Source: SAR116 cluster bacterium (GTDB lineage: Bacteria; Pseudomonadota; Alphaproteobacteria; Puniceispirillales; UBA1172). Taken from it: DNA of 20,305 nucleotides. The stretch is taken from contig NZIT01000019.1 in NCBI GenBank assembly GCA_002691725.1, positions 1-20,305 on the forward strand, written 5' to 3'. The position numbers and the translations under genes were made by a program. Below, one piece after another: positions 7,818 through 14,640 of this stretch. Numbering within the stretch: position 1 is the first letter of the stretch; every line of letters starts with the position of its first letter. Below the pieces are notes generated by a model. That model ran no database searches and had not been told where the DNA came from. It worked only from the letters and a program-made list of their open reading frames with translations.

Positions 7818-8396
7818 TCATAAGTTCGATATTGGATTTTCAGATTGATCTCGCTTTGCCATGATATCATCAAGGGCGTCGGCAACATCATTAAGTGAAG
7901 ATAGCGGCTCAAAAAGGGATAAATGCTGTGGGTGGATAAAGCCAGAGCTAGAAGCATGAGCAAACATAGCCAGCATATGATCCCAGTAGCCATCAGGATT
8001 AAAAATAAAAATCGGTTTGCTGATAACCTTTAACTGGCACCATGTCAGCACCTCAATCATTTCTTCCATTGTTCCAAAGCCGCCAGGCAAAACGATAAAC
8101 GCATCAGCTTCCTCATACATCATTTGTTTGCGCTGATGCATATTTTCCGTAATCGTAAGTTTGCTAATATCCTCGTTAGCGACTTCCAGGTTTTGTAAAA
8201 ATCTTGGAATAATTCCATGGACACTGCCGCCATGTGATAAGGCACCTGATGCCGATGCTCCCATCATGCCAGTGCTACCGCCACCATAGATAAATCCCAT
8301 ATGGCGGGCGGCGATCATTGCGCCAATACGTTCAGCCATAACAAGCAATTCGGGTGACGTGGCGGCAGATGATCCTGAAAATACACAAATATTCAT
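7818..8396 (-). CDS. LOG-family protein (TIGR00730), cytokinin riboside 5'-monophosphate phosphoribohydrolase
   Basis: This 192-residue Rossmann-like protein carries the LOG signatures: an N-terminal VFSGSS nucleotide loop, GGGSTGMMG (38-46), R89-K90 in the ENMHQRK segment, and P104-GGFGT-xx-E112. LOG enzymes release the free base and ribose 5-phosphate from N6-modified AMP, or from AMP itself. Such proteins were once called lysine decarboxylases, a label the motifs do not support. The bacterial role is uncertain and probably concerns nucleotide salvage. The gene is divergent from the LysM gene and precedes icd on the same strand. Confidence 0.93.
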   Translation of the reverse strand: MNICVFSGSSAATSPELLVMAERIGAMIAARHMGFIYGGGSTGMMGASASGALSHGGSVHGIIPRFLQNLEVANEDISKLTITENMHQRKQMMYEEADAFIVLPGGFGTMEEMIEVLTWCQLKVISKPIFIFNPDGYWDHMLAMFAHASSSGFIHPQHLSLFEPLSSLNDVADALDDIMAKRDQSENPISNL

Positions 8397-8409
8397 GACA
8401 TATCCAATT

Positions 8410-8437
8410 TTGATGACGTTGCCATTATGGATATGAT
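8410..8437 (+). promoter_or_regulatory. Putative sigma-70 promoter of the LysM gene cluster
   Basis: TTGATG (8410-8415) and TATGAT (8432-8437) are separated by 16 bases. Transcription would start near 8444, downstream of the in-frame ATG at 8427. This supports the later start codon at 8469. Confidence 0.5.
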
Positions 8438-8454
8438 AGGGTATTCTTTAAAAA

Positions 8455-8460
8455 AGGGGA
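8455..8460 (+). promoter_or_regulatory. Ribosome binding site of the LysM gene
   Basis: AGGGGA lies 8 bases before the ATG at 8469 and selects it over the upstream ATG at 8427. Confidence 0.65.
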
Positions 8461-8468
8461 AATTACAA

Positions 8469-9578
8469 ATGAAAAACCTACCTTTGATCTTGACCGCCAT
8501 TGTAGCTGCCTTTTCCCTGATTGTTCTTGGTGTATATCTATATCAGACAGCACCAGAAAATAACACCCCTAACTTACCCGATAAGGGGCAAGATACCGCT
8601 GTTGTGGAGCCTGATAATTCACTATCCTCAACGCTTACGTCTGATGAAAACGCATCGGAGGACGCTGCGGCAGATAACACTTCTGCTGATAGTGATGAGC
8701 AATTTGTCTCGGTTGAACTCGTCAATGTATCTCCTGATGGCATTATTGTATTAAGCGGTCAGTCTAATCCCGAAAACAAAATCAAAGTTCATCATAAAGA
8801 TGATCTGATTGCCTCAGCCAAAGTAAATAAAAATGGTGATTGGGCGGCTGTTCCTGACGCCCCACTGGCGGCTGGCACATATTTGCTGACAGTCACTGCC
8901 AGCTCCCCTGATGGCGACAGCATTAGCGCCCAACGTGATGTCGTTGTGGTCATTCCCGAAGATGATGATACGGCGCCGTTGGTGGCCTTGGTTCCTTCAG
9001 AAGAAGCAGGTGAATCAGAAGCCGAGCTATTGCAATCACCGTTAACTGAAAATCCTGATGATAGCGCTATTTCAGTAACTGACAACTCAGTTATTGCCGT
9101 TGATCCTACTGTTCCCGACGATATGGTCGCTGATCCGTCGCTTCCGCCTAAAGTCACTATTCGGATAATAGAAGCCTTATCAGATGATCGAATGGCTATA
9201 TCCGGGTTTCGGCAAGGCTCAGGTGATATAGCGGTTACGGTCGACAACGTCCCTGCCACGGTAACGATTAATCCTGAGGGTTATCTCGCCGAAGCTAATA
9301 TTCCGGACAAAAACAGGTTTACTGTTGCTGTTGTCATGACAGATGACAATGGCGATACGCTAGCCTCTGCCAGTATTGTTCTTAACAAGGCTAAATTGGA
9401 TGAAACGCTGGACGGTAATACGCTTGTAGTTGTCCAGAAAGGTGATGCCTTGTGGCGGATTGCATATCGAACCTATGGCCAAGGCATAAAATATATTGAT
9501 ATTTTTAGCTCAAATGCTAATGAGATTAATGACCCTGACCTGATTTACCCTGATCAGATTTTCATTATTCCCAATTGA
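8469..9578 (+). CDS. LysM peptidoglycan-binding protein with N-terminal membrane anchor
   Basis: The protein has 369 residues from the chosen ATG. A hydrophobic segment at about 4-25 (LPLILTAIVAAFSLIVLGVYLY) is preceded by one lysine and has no obvious cleavage site, so it probably anchors the protein with its bulk in the periplasm. A long acidic, Asp/Ser/Glu-rich stretch follows. There are two Ig-like beta-rich segments: about 85-165, with the NGDWAAVPDAPLAAGTYLLTVTA pattern, and about 225-305. A LysM module closes the protein at 318-369 (VVVQKGDALWRIAYRTYG ... YPDQIFIIPN). LysM binds N-acetylglucosamine-containing glycans, so a role at the cell wall is likely; no catalytic domain is visible. 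The stop is 5 bp before the phosphatidyltransferase start, which suggests cotranscription. Confidence 0.88.
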   Translation: MKNLPLILTAIVAAFSLIVLGVYLYQTAPENNTPNLPDKGQDTAVVEPDNSLSSTLTSDENASEDAAADNTSADSDEQFVSVELVNVSPDGIIVLSGQSNPENKIKVHHKDDLIASAKVNKNGDWAAVPDAPLAAGTYLLTVTASSPDGDSISAQRDVVVVIPEDDDTAPLVALVPSEEAGESEAELLQSPLTENPDDSAISVTDNSVIAVDPTVPDDMVADPSLPPKVTIRIIEALSDDRMAISGFRQGSGDIAVTVDNVPATVTINPEGYLAEANIPDKNRFTVAVVMTDDNGDTLASASIVLNKAKLDETLDGNTLVVVQKGDALWRIAYRTYGQGIKYIDIFSSNANEINDPDLIYPDQIFIIPN

Positions 9579-9583
9579 TATAA

Positions 9584-10195
9584 ATGCTGGATACGCGAAT
9601 AAGATCTGCTGTTGAAATTGCTCTGCTTTACCCGGCACGGGCATTGCATCGGCTAGGGGTTAGCGCCAATGTCATCACTGCGGTTGGCGCTATCATCGGA
9701 TTGCTGGCATTTTGCATGATCTGTTTAGGATTTTATCAACTGGCCATTGTTTGTATTTGCCTGAACCGTCTGGCAGATGGCTTGGATGGCGCGGTCGCCC
9801 GATTAGCTGGCGCCACCGACTTAGGTGGATACCTGGATATTGTTTTCGATTTTATGTTCTATGCGTCAATTCCATTAGGCTTTGCCTTTGCTGATCCGGC
9901 ATATGCCCAGATCGCGGCATTTTTAATTTTTTGTTTCATTGGCACAGGCTCATCCTTTCTGGCCTTTGCTATCATTGTGGCAAAACATGATTTGCAAATG
10001 GAAAGCCAACAGAAAAAGTCTTTTTATTATCTAGGTGGGTTGACCGAAGGCGCGGAAACGATTGGCTTTCTGATCTTGATATGCGTCTTTCCGTCATGGT
10101 TTTTCTGGCTTTCCCTTGGCTTTGGCTGTTTATGTCTGATCACCACAGCAACACGCATTTTTATGGCGGTTGATACCTTTTCTTCGCGCCAATAG
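9584..10195 (+). CDS. CDP-alcohol phosphatidyltransferase family protein
   Basis: This 203-residue integral membrane protein carries the CDP-alcohol phosphotransferase signature D65-x2-D68-G-x2-A72-R73 ... G81-x3-D85-x3-D89, which binds CDP-diacylglycerol and divalent metal. The gap between AR and the following G is 7 residues, one fewer than the usual 8 or more. About five to six hydrophobic stretches fit the family fold. The family includes PgsA, PssA and related enzymes that swap CMP for an alcohol to form phospholipids; the alcohol cannot be told from sequence alone. It directly follows the LysM gene, a hint that envelope functions are grouped. No separate ribosome site is evident in the short gap. 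Confidence 0.9.
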   Translation: MLDTRIRSAVEIALLYPARALHRLGVSANVITAVGAIIGLLAFCMICLGFYQLAIVCICLNRLADGLDGAVARLAGATDLGGYLDIVFDFMFYASIPLGFAFADPAYAQIAAFLIFCFIGTGSSFLAFAIIVAKHDLQMESQQKKSFYYLGGLTEGAETIGFLILICVFPSWFFWLSLGFGCLCLITTATRIFMAVDTFSSRQ

Positions 10196-10218
10196 GTGCT
10201 TATATCGATTAAAGGAAT

Positions 10219-10222
10219 GGAG
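10219..10222 (+). promoter_or_regulatory. Ribosome binding site fixing the msrB start
   Basis: GGAG lies 6 bases before the ATG at 10229. It favours this codon over in-frame starts at 10196 and 10217. Confidence 0.5.
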
Positions 10223-10228
10223 ATTAGC

Positions 10229-10645
10229 ATGACAAAAATAATCAAATCCGAAGATGAATGGAAATCCAGGCTCACCGATGAGCAATATCAGGTGACGCGA
10301 CAGCATGGCACTGAACGGGCTTTTACTGGCGCTTATTGGGATAATAAAGCCGCTGGCCGCTATAATTGTATTTGTTGCGGGGAAGAGCTGTTTTCATCAG
10401 ACACTAAATATGATTCGGGTTCTGGCTGGCCAAGTTTCTGGGAACCTGTCAGCACGGAAAAGGTTGAGACGACAACCGATCGTTCCTTTTTCATGACGCG
10501 AACCGAAGTGCATTGCGCTAAATGTGACGCGCATTTGGGACATATCTTTCCTGATGGACCAGAGCCAACAGGTGAGCGGTTTTGTATCAATTCGGCGTCA
10601 CTTCAATTTCAGCCTGACAGCAAATCAGCATCCGATAGTGATTAA
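10229..10645 (+). CDS. msrB: Peptide-methionine (R)-S-oxide reductase MsrB
   Basis: This 138-residue enzyme reduces the R form of methionine sulfoxide in oxidised proteins. Zinc ligands are C47 and C50 (CICC) and C96 and C99 (CAKC). The catalytic cysteine is C119 in RFCINSASL, and GWPSFWEP forms the substrate pocket. At the position where many MsrB proteins have the resolving cysteine (GCGWPSF), this one has serine (S65, GSGWPSF). It may therefore use another cysteine or direct thioredoxin attack. No signal peptide is visible, so it is cytoplasmic. Its stop codon overlaps that of the convergent pxpA in the shared TTAA at 10642-10645. It is likely the last gene of the LysM-phosphatidyltransferase unit. 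Confidence 0.95.
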   Translation: MTKIIKSEDEWKSRLTDEQYQVTRQHGTERAFTGAYWDNKAAGRYNCICCGEELFSSDTKYDSGSGWPSFWEPVSTEKVETTTDRSFFMTRTEVHCAKCDAHLGHIFPDGPEPTGERFCINSASLQFQPDSKSASDSD

Positions 10646-11409
10646 GCCATCATTTGGGGCAGGGTTTTAGCGACTAATCCGGCGCCAATCAGCCCTGATT
10701 GAAGATGCGTTGCCATCGCTACCGCAGACGGCCCATCACCATGAACACATAAGGAATGGGGCGTGATTGGCAATGTTGTCCCATCAATGGTGGTGATTTT
10801 ATGATCGACTAGCATGGCAAGTGACCGCGTTAATGCCATGTCAGGATCGTCTATCATGGCATCGGGTCGGCTGCGCGGGGCTAGTTGCCCATCTGGCATA
10901 TAAGCACGGTCGGCAAAAATCTCTTGGGCAACGCTAAGACCGCATTTCTCACCTGCCACAACAAGCTGGCTGAGAACAGGGGCGAGAAAAATCTGACTTC
11001 CATCAACGGCTTTGACAGCTCGCGCAATGGCCAGCGCCATATCAATATCATTTGCCGCCATATTATTGAGCGCACCATGCGGTTTAACATGCGTTACTTT
11101 TGCGCCTGCTATCGCCGCCGCACCCATAGCCGCGCCAAGCTGATAGGCCATGAGATGTTCAATCTCGTTGACTGACAGACTGACCGGACGGCGACCAAAG
11201 CCATGCAGATCATAGAACCCCGGATGAGCGCCAATACTGACATTATTTTCCATCGCCTTGCGCATGGTATTTGCCATGATGTTATAGTCACCGGCATGAA
11301 AACCGCAGGCAATATTTGCCGAATTAATAATGGGCAATAGCGCATCATCATTTCCCATCACCCAAGGACCATAGCTTTCCGCCATATCAGCATTTAGATT
11401 AAAATTCAT
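10642..11409 (-). CDS. pxpA: 5-oxoprolinase subunit PxpA (LamB/YcsF family)
   Basis: This 255-residue protein matches PxpA, which with PxpB and PxpC opens 5-oxoproline (pyroglutamate) to glutamate using ATP. Family blocks are visible: [11 protein letters not shown] at the start, [16 protein letters not shown] (30-45), [16 protein letters not shown] (60-75), [11 protein letters not shown] (106-116), [24 protein letters not shown] (163-186) and [15 protein letters not shown] (219-233). Length is normal. Unlike the common pxpBAC-type operons, it is transcribed divergently from pxpB and pxpC across an 84-bp gap. Its 3' end meets msrB tail to tail. Confidence 0.95.
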   Translation of the reverse strand: MNFNLNADMAESYGPWVMGNDDALLPIINSANIACGFHAGDYNIMANTMRKAMENNVSIGAHPGFYDLHGFGRRPVSLSVNEIEHLMAYQLGAAMGAAAIAGAKVTHVKPHGALNNMAANDIDMALAIARAVKAVDGSQIFLAPVLSQLVVAGEKCGLSVAQEIFADRAYMPDGQLAPRSRPDAMIDDPDMALTRSLAMLVDHKITTIDGTTLPITPHSLCVHGDGPSAVAMATHLQSGLIGAGLVAKTLPQMMA

Positions 11410-11471
11410 TTTCTGCCATCCCTATATTGCATGCCAATAGTTTAGCGTTATTGTTTCGTGCTTTTCAATGG

Positions 11472-11487
11472 ATAACATATTCGTTAT
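11472..11487. promoter_or_regulatory. Imperfect palindrome between divergent pxpA and pxpB
   Basis: ATAACATATTCGTTAT has perfect 5-base outer arms and only one mismatched pair within its two 8-base halves. It sits in the 84-bp gap between divergent starts, 7 bases before the pxpB ATG. It is a candidate operator that could control both directions; no regulator gene is adjacent. Confidence 0.3.
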
Positions 11488-11493
11488 GACAGA

Positions 11494-12255
11494 ATGATTA
11501 TGATATCGTTTTCGCAATTAAGGCATCATTATGATCGGCGGTTTTTATCGGCTGGTGATCATGGAATTGTCATTAATATGGATGATCTACCAACAGATCA
11601 GGCCACGCAAGCTGCTCGCGCCTTAGCTCATGCTATTAGCAAGGTTATAGCGCAGGATAATATTCAGGGCATTGAGGATATGATCCCGGGGCTTACTAAT
11701 CTGTTGGTGCAGTATAATCCACTTGTGACATCTGCCGCCATATTGATTGAGAAAATCACGCCGCTGCTTGCGACGCTGACATATGATGAAGGGGCAGGCA
11801 GGCTTATTCATATTCCATGTTGTTATGGAGGTGAGTTTGGGCCTGATCTGCCTGAAGTTGCAACAACGCTGAACATGTCCACAGATGAGGTGATAAAGCG
11901 CCATCAATCCAATATATTGGATGTTGCTATCATGGGGTTTTTACCTGGTCTTGCTTATATGAAAGGTGTTGATCAGGCGCTGTATTTACCGCGGCGCAAA
12001 ACCCCGCGCGCGCATGTTCCGGCGTTATCGCTGGGCATTGCTATGGATCAGACGGTGGTTTATCCGCTGCCTTCGCCGGGGGGCTGGAACTTGATTGGGC
12101 GCGTCCCTATTGCTTTGTTTGACGCGCAAAAATCGGATCCTATATTGTTAAGATCAGGTGATAGAGTTAGATTTTATCGCATTGATATTAATGAATATAA
12201 TAAAATATCATCTGATTATAAATCAGGTCAATTTAGCGTTGAGATTAGCGCATGA
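11494..12255 (+). CDS. pxpB: 5-oxoprolinase subunit PxpB (KipI family)
   Basis: This 253-residue protein is the KipI-like subunit of 5-oxoprolinase. The N-terminal RRFLSAGDHGIVINMDD resembles the family start. The C-terminal half carries the best-conserved block: GFLPGLAYMKG (149-159), then PRRKTPRAHVPA and YPLPSPGGWNLIGR. In some bacteria KipI-type proteins also inhibit sporulation kinases, but beside pxpA and pxpC the metabolic role is the straightforward reading. No clear ribosome site precedes the ATG at 11494, and a second ATG follows two codons later. Its stop overlaps the pxpC start by 4 bases (ATGA), a sign of translational coupling. Confidence 0.92.
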   Translation: MIMISFSQLRHHYDRRFLSAGDHGIVINMDDLPTDQATQAARALAHAISKVIAQDNIQGIEDMIPGLTNLLVQYNPLVTSAAILIEKITPLLATLTYDEGAGRLIHIPCCYGGEFGPDLPEVATTLNMSTDEVIKRHQSNILDVAIMGFLPGLAYMKGVDQALYLPRRKTPRAHVPALSLGIAMDQTVVYPLPSPGGWNLIGRVPIALFDAQKSDPILLRSGDRVRFYRIDINEYNKISSDYKSGQFSVEISA

Positions 12256-13280
12256 TGAAAGGCTTGATCACATTCCGCCGCGCGGGGCCTTATTCAACGA
12301 TACAAGACCTTGGCAGAGCTGGCCATCAGGCGGTTGGTGTACCTGAATCTGGTGCGTTGAACAAATATGCGCTTCGTTTGGGCAATCGTCTGGTTGGCAA
12401 TCCCGAACATGCCGCCGGGATTGAGATTTGTATGGGCGGCGTGAGTGTTGAGATTAACGATGCTCGGCGCGTTGCCCTGACCGGAACAGGGCAGACGTCT
12501 CTGGTCATTTCTGATCGCTATGGTCATCAGGTGGAGATTATGGCTAACCGGTCGATCACTGTCCGCGCTGGCCTGACCATTATGATACCAGCATTAAGTG
12601 ACACGAATACCGCCTATCTCAGCATTTCGGGCGGCATAGGCACGCCGCAATTATATCAATCGCGGTCTACATCACCTAATGCCATGATAGGCGGCTGGCA
12701 AGGCCGTCTGCTTGCTGATGGTGATCAGATACCATTGTTGGAGGATATCAATCTGTCTGACATATCAGAACGGATGCTGCTTAATGCTGATGATTTTGGC
12801 GTAAAACAGGATTATCGGGTTGTGTTAGGGCCGCAAGATGATCGTTTTACCGATGCCGCGATTGATACGTTTCTGACATCAGAATATCGTATATCACCGC
12901 TCCTGAACCGAATGGGGATGCGGCTTGAAGGCGAGACGCTCAGCCATAAAGATAATGCTGATATCGCATCTGATGGTATTGTCACAGGCTCAATTCAAGT
13001 TCCCGGTGACGGATTGCCGATCATCTTGCTTGCTGATCACCAGACAACAGGCGGGTATACGAAAATAGCGACCATTATTCAGGCGGATTTAGCCTCTCTG
13101 GCTAGCTGTAAACCTGGGCAATCTATCAGGTTTTCTGCGGTTTCTGTTGAGGAGGCTGAACAACTGGCGCATCTCCACGAAGATAAGTTTCAACAAATGC
13201 TAAAACAGATGGTTGCGCCACCACCAGTAGTTGATATAGCTTCGCTTTATCAGTTAGGCGATACAACAGGCGATATGTGA
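12252..13280 (+). CDS. pxpC: 5-oxoprolinase subunit PxpC (KipA family, biotin-dependent carboxyltransferase-like)
   Basis: This 342-residue protein shows the family opening TIQDLGRAGHQAVGVPESGA (17-36), then LRLGNRLVGNPEHAAGIE and a late GSIQVPGDGLPIILLADHQTTGGY block. It forms the 5-oxoprolinase with PxpA and PxpB. The AHS2-type domain resembles part of carboxyltransferases such as urea amidolyase, but the pxp context settles the function. It starts inside the pxpB stop codon, and a second ATG follows directly. The next gene, aroE-like, starts 13 bp after its stop and probably shares its transcript. Confidence 0.93.
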   Translation: MMKGLITFRRAGPYSTIQDLGRAGHQAVGVPESGALNKYALRLGNRLVGNPEHAAGIEICMGGVSVEINDARRVALTGTGQTSLVISDRYGHQVEIMANRSITVRAGLTIMIPALSDTNTAYLSISGGIGTPQLYQSRSTSPNAMIGGWQGRLLADGDQIPLLEDINLSDISERMLLNADDFGVKQDYRVVLGPQDDRFTDAAIDTFLTSEYRISPLLNRMGMRLEGETLSHKDNADIASDGIVTGSIQVPGDGLPIILLADHQTTGGYTKIATIIQADLASLASCKPGQSIRFSAVSVEEAEQLAHLHEDKFQQMLKQMVAPPPVVDIASLYQLGDTTGDM

Positions 13281-13293
13281 TTAGGATAGACGC

Positions 13294-14100
13294 ATGGTAA
13301 TGATAACAGGAAAAACCAGGTTATTTGGTGTGATTGCTGATCCGATTGATCATGTCCGCGCCCCTATGGTGTTTAATCCTGTGTTTGCGGCGCGTGATAT
13401 TGATGCTGTTCTCGTGCCTATTCATATTCAACCGGATCATTTGGCATCAACGCTCAATGCGCTGAAACATATGCCTAATATGGGCGGTGTTGCGGTCACT
13501 ATTCCGCATAAAATGACAGCGGCAGCGCTTTGTGATGAGCTAGGCATGGCGGCACAGGTTACGAGCGCGGTTAATGCCATCCGTTTTGACAGTGGCCGCA
13601 TGATTGGTGATAATTTTGACGGCTTGGGATTTGTCGCAGGTTTGCGCGGTGAAGGCCATGATCCAACAGGGAAAACAGCAGTCATCATTGGGGCAGGCGG
13701 AGCGGCGCGTGCTATTGCGATAGCGCTTGCTGATGCTAATCTGAAAAAACTCATTATTGTAAACCGTAGCCTCAATAAAGCTGAGCATTTAGCTGATCTT
13801 ATTCGCTGTCATTATCCTCATCAAAATGTTCAATCTGCATCCATAAATGAAATTGATACTATCAAGACAGCGTCTGATCTGCTAATTAACGCCACTAGCC
13901 TTGGGCTTAATGATGATGATGCATTACCGGTTGCGGTTGAAGGGGTTGTAAAATCGGCTATCATTGCCGATATAATTATGGTGCCGGAAATGACAAAATG
14001 GCTTAATGTCGCTCAAGAGCAGGGTTTGACGATCCATTTAGGGCGACATATGCTGGATTATCAAAGAAATCTGATCGCTGAGTTTATTGGCGCCTGGTAG
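13294..14100 (+). CDS. AroE-family (shikimate/quinate dehydrogenase-like) oxidoreductase
   Basis: This 268-residue protein has the fold and order of shikimate dehydrogenases. K73 in VTIPHK and D109 in GDNFDG match the catalytic lysine-aspartate pair, N94 lies in SAVNAI, and GAGGAARA (133-140) is the dinucleotide loop. The substrate site is changed: the usual HSxSP serines that hold the shikimate carboxylate are V21-R22-A23 (HVRAPMVFN), and the NTD motif is NFD. The gene follows pxpC by 13 bp, so it may serve the same catabolic unit. A non-shikimate substrate is likely, as in other AroE paralogues; its identity is unknown. Whether the genome also has a true aroE cannot be seen here. ATG 13294 is used; ATG 13300 is an alternative. 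Confidence 0.85.
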   Translation: MVMITGKTRLFGVIADPIDHVRAPMVFNPVFAARDIDAVLVPIHIQPDHLASTLNALKHMPNMGGVAVTIPHKMTAAALCDELGMAAQVTSAVNAIRFDSGRMIGDNFDGLGFVAGLRGEGHDPTGKTAVIIGAGGAARAIAIALADANLKKLIIVNRSLNKAEHLADLIRCHYPHQNVQSASINEIDTIKTASDLLINATSLGLNDDDALPVAVEGVVKSAIIADIIMVPEMTKWLNVAQEQGLTIHLGRHMLDYQRNLIAEFIGAW

Positions 14101-14175
14101 TGATTTAGGGTAGTGTTTCAGGGTAGTGATTTAGGGTAGTGTTTCAGGGTAGTAATTCAGGCTAGTAATTCAGGG
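14098..14175. repeat. 13-bp tandem repeat array between the aroE-like gene and gcrA
   Basis: Six 13-base units of the form TAGTGNTTNAGGG run head to tail, followed by a partial seventh. The first unit begins with the TAG stop codon of the aroE-like gene. Units 1-2 and 3-4 are identical 26-base pairs, and units 5-6 are a variant. Each unit carries TAG, and 13 mod 3 is 1, so stops occur in all three frames. It is unrelated in sequence to the 14-bp array upstream of icd. Confidence 0.85.
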
Positions 14176-14218
14176 TAGTAACAAATAGTCATAACATTGG
14201 TAAATGTTGGAAAAACAA

Positions 14219-14638
14219 ATGAGCAATACTAATCAGTGGGACGAGAAACGTCTCGAAAAGCTAAAAAAATTATGGGAAATGGGGCTGCCTATCTCTCAGA
14301 TTGGTGAAAAGCTAGGCGTATCACGCAATGCGATTGCTGGTAAAGTGCATCGCATGGGTTTACCGAAACGGCAATCTCCGATTGCTGGTGGGGCTAAATC
14401 TGGTGGCGCATCTTCGCGCAAAGCGAAAACGACACCCATGTTAAGTCGTGAGGATTTGCCGCTTAAACTTGCGCTTCGAAATATCACATGGTCACGGAGC
14501 AAATGCAGCTGGCCTATTGGTGACCCGCAATCCACGGATTTTCATTTTTGTGGAGATGATGTGGTGACTGGAAAGCCGTATTGTAATTCGCATTGCTTTG
14601 ATGCCTATACAACAAACCGTGAAGGCGGTAATACCTAA
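14219..14638 (+). CDS. gcrA: Cell cycle transcriptional regulator GcrA
   Basis: This 139-residue protein is the alphaproteobacterial GcrA, which binds RNA polymerase sigma-70 holoenzyme and acts at promoters with CcrM-methylated GANTC sites to drive cell-cycle genes. The N-terminal helix-turn-helix (WDEKRLEKLKKLWEMG ... GVSRNAIAGKVHRMGL, 7-48) is the DNA-binding part. A Ser/Gly/Lys linker follows. The C-terminal sigma-binding part carries C96, C111, C122 and H125 (KCSWPIGDPQ, FHFCGDD, GKPYCNSHC). ATG 14219 fits the family start; an upstream ATG at 14204 would add five residues. pepN begins 2 bp after its stop, so the two are probably cotranscribed. Confidence 0.95.
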   Translation: MSNTNQWDEKRLEKLKKLWEMGLPISQIGEKLGVSRNAIAGKVHRMGLPKRQSPIAGGAKSGGASSRKAKTTPMLSREDLPLKLALRNITWSRSKCSWPIGDPQSTDFHFCGDDVVTGKPYCNSHCFDAYTTNREGGNT

Positions 14639-14640
14639 AC

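Noticed and set aside
7818..8396. Lysine decarboxylase annotation
   Set aside because: The PGGxGTxxE and RK motifs define the LOG phosphoribohydrolase family; no PLP-dependent decarboxylase features are present.
8427..8468. Upstream ATG for the LysM protein
   Set aside because: It lies inside the predicted promoter, upstream of the expected transcription start. The ATG at 8469 has the ribosome site and begins the membrane segment.
10642..14100. Oxoprolinase and AroE-like region as a transferred island
   Set aside because: No integrase, transposon ends, tRNA or abrupt change in base or codon usage flanks it; it looks like an ordinary metabolic cluster.
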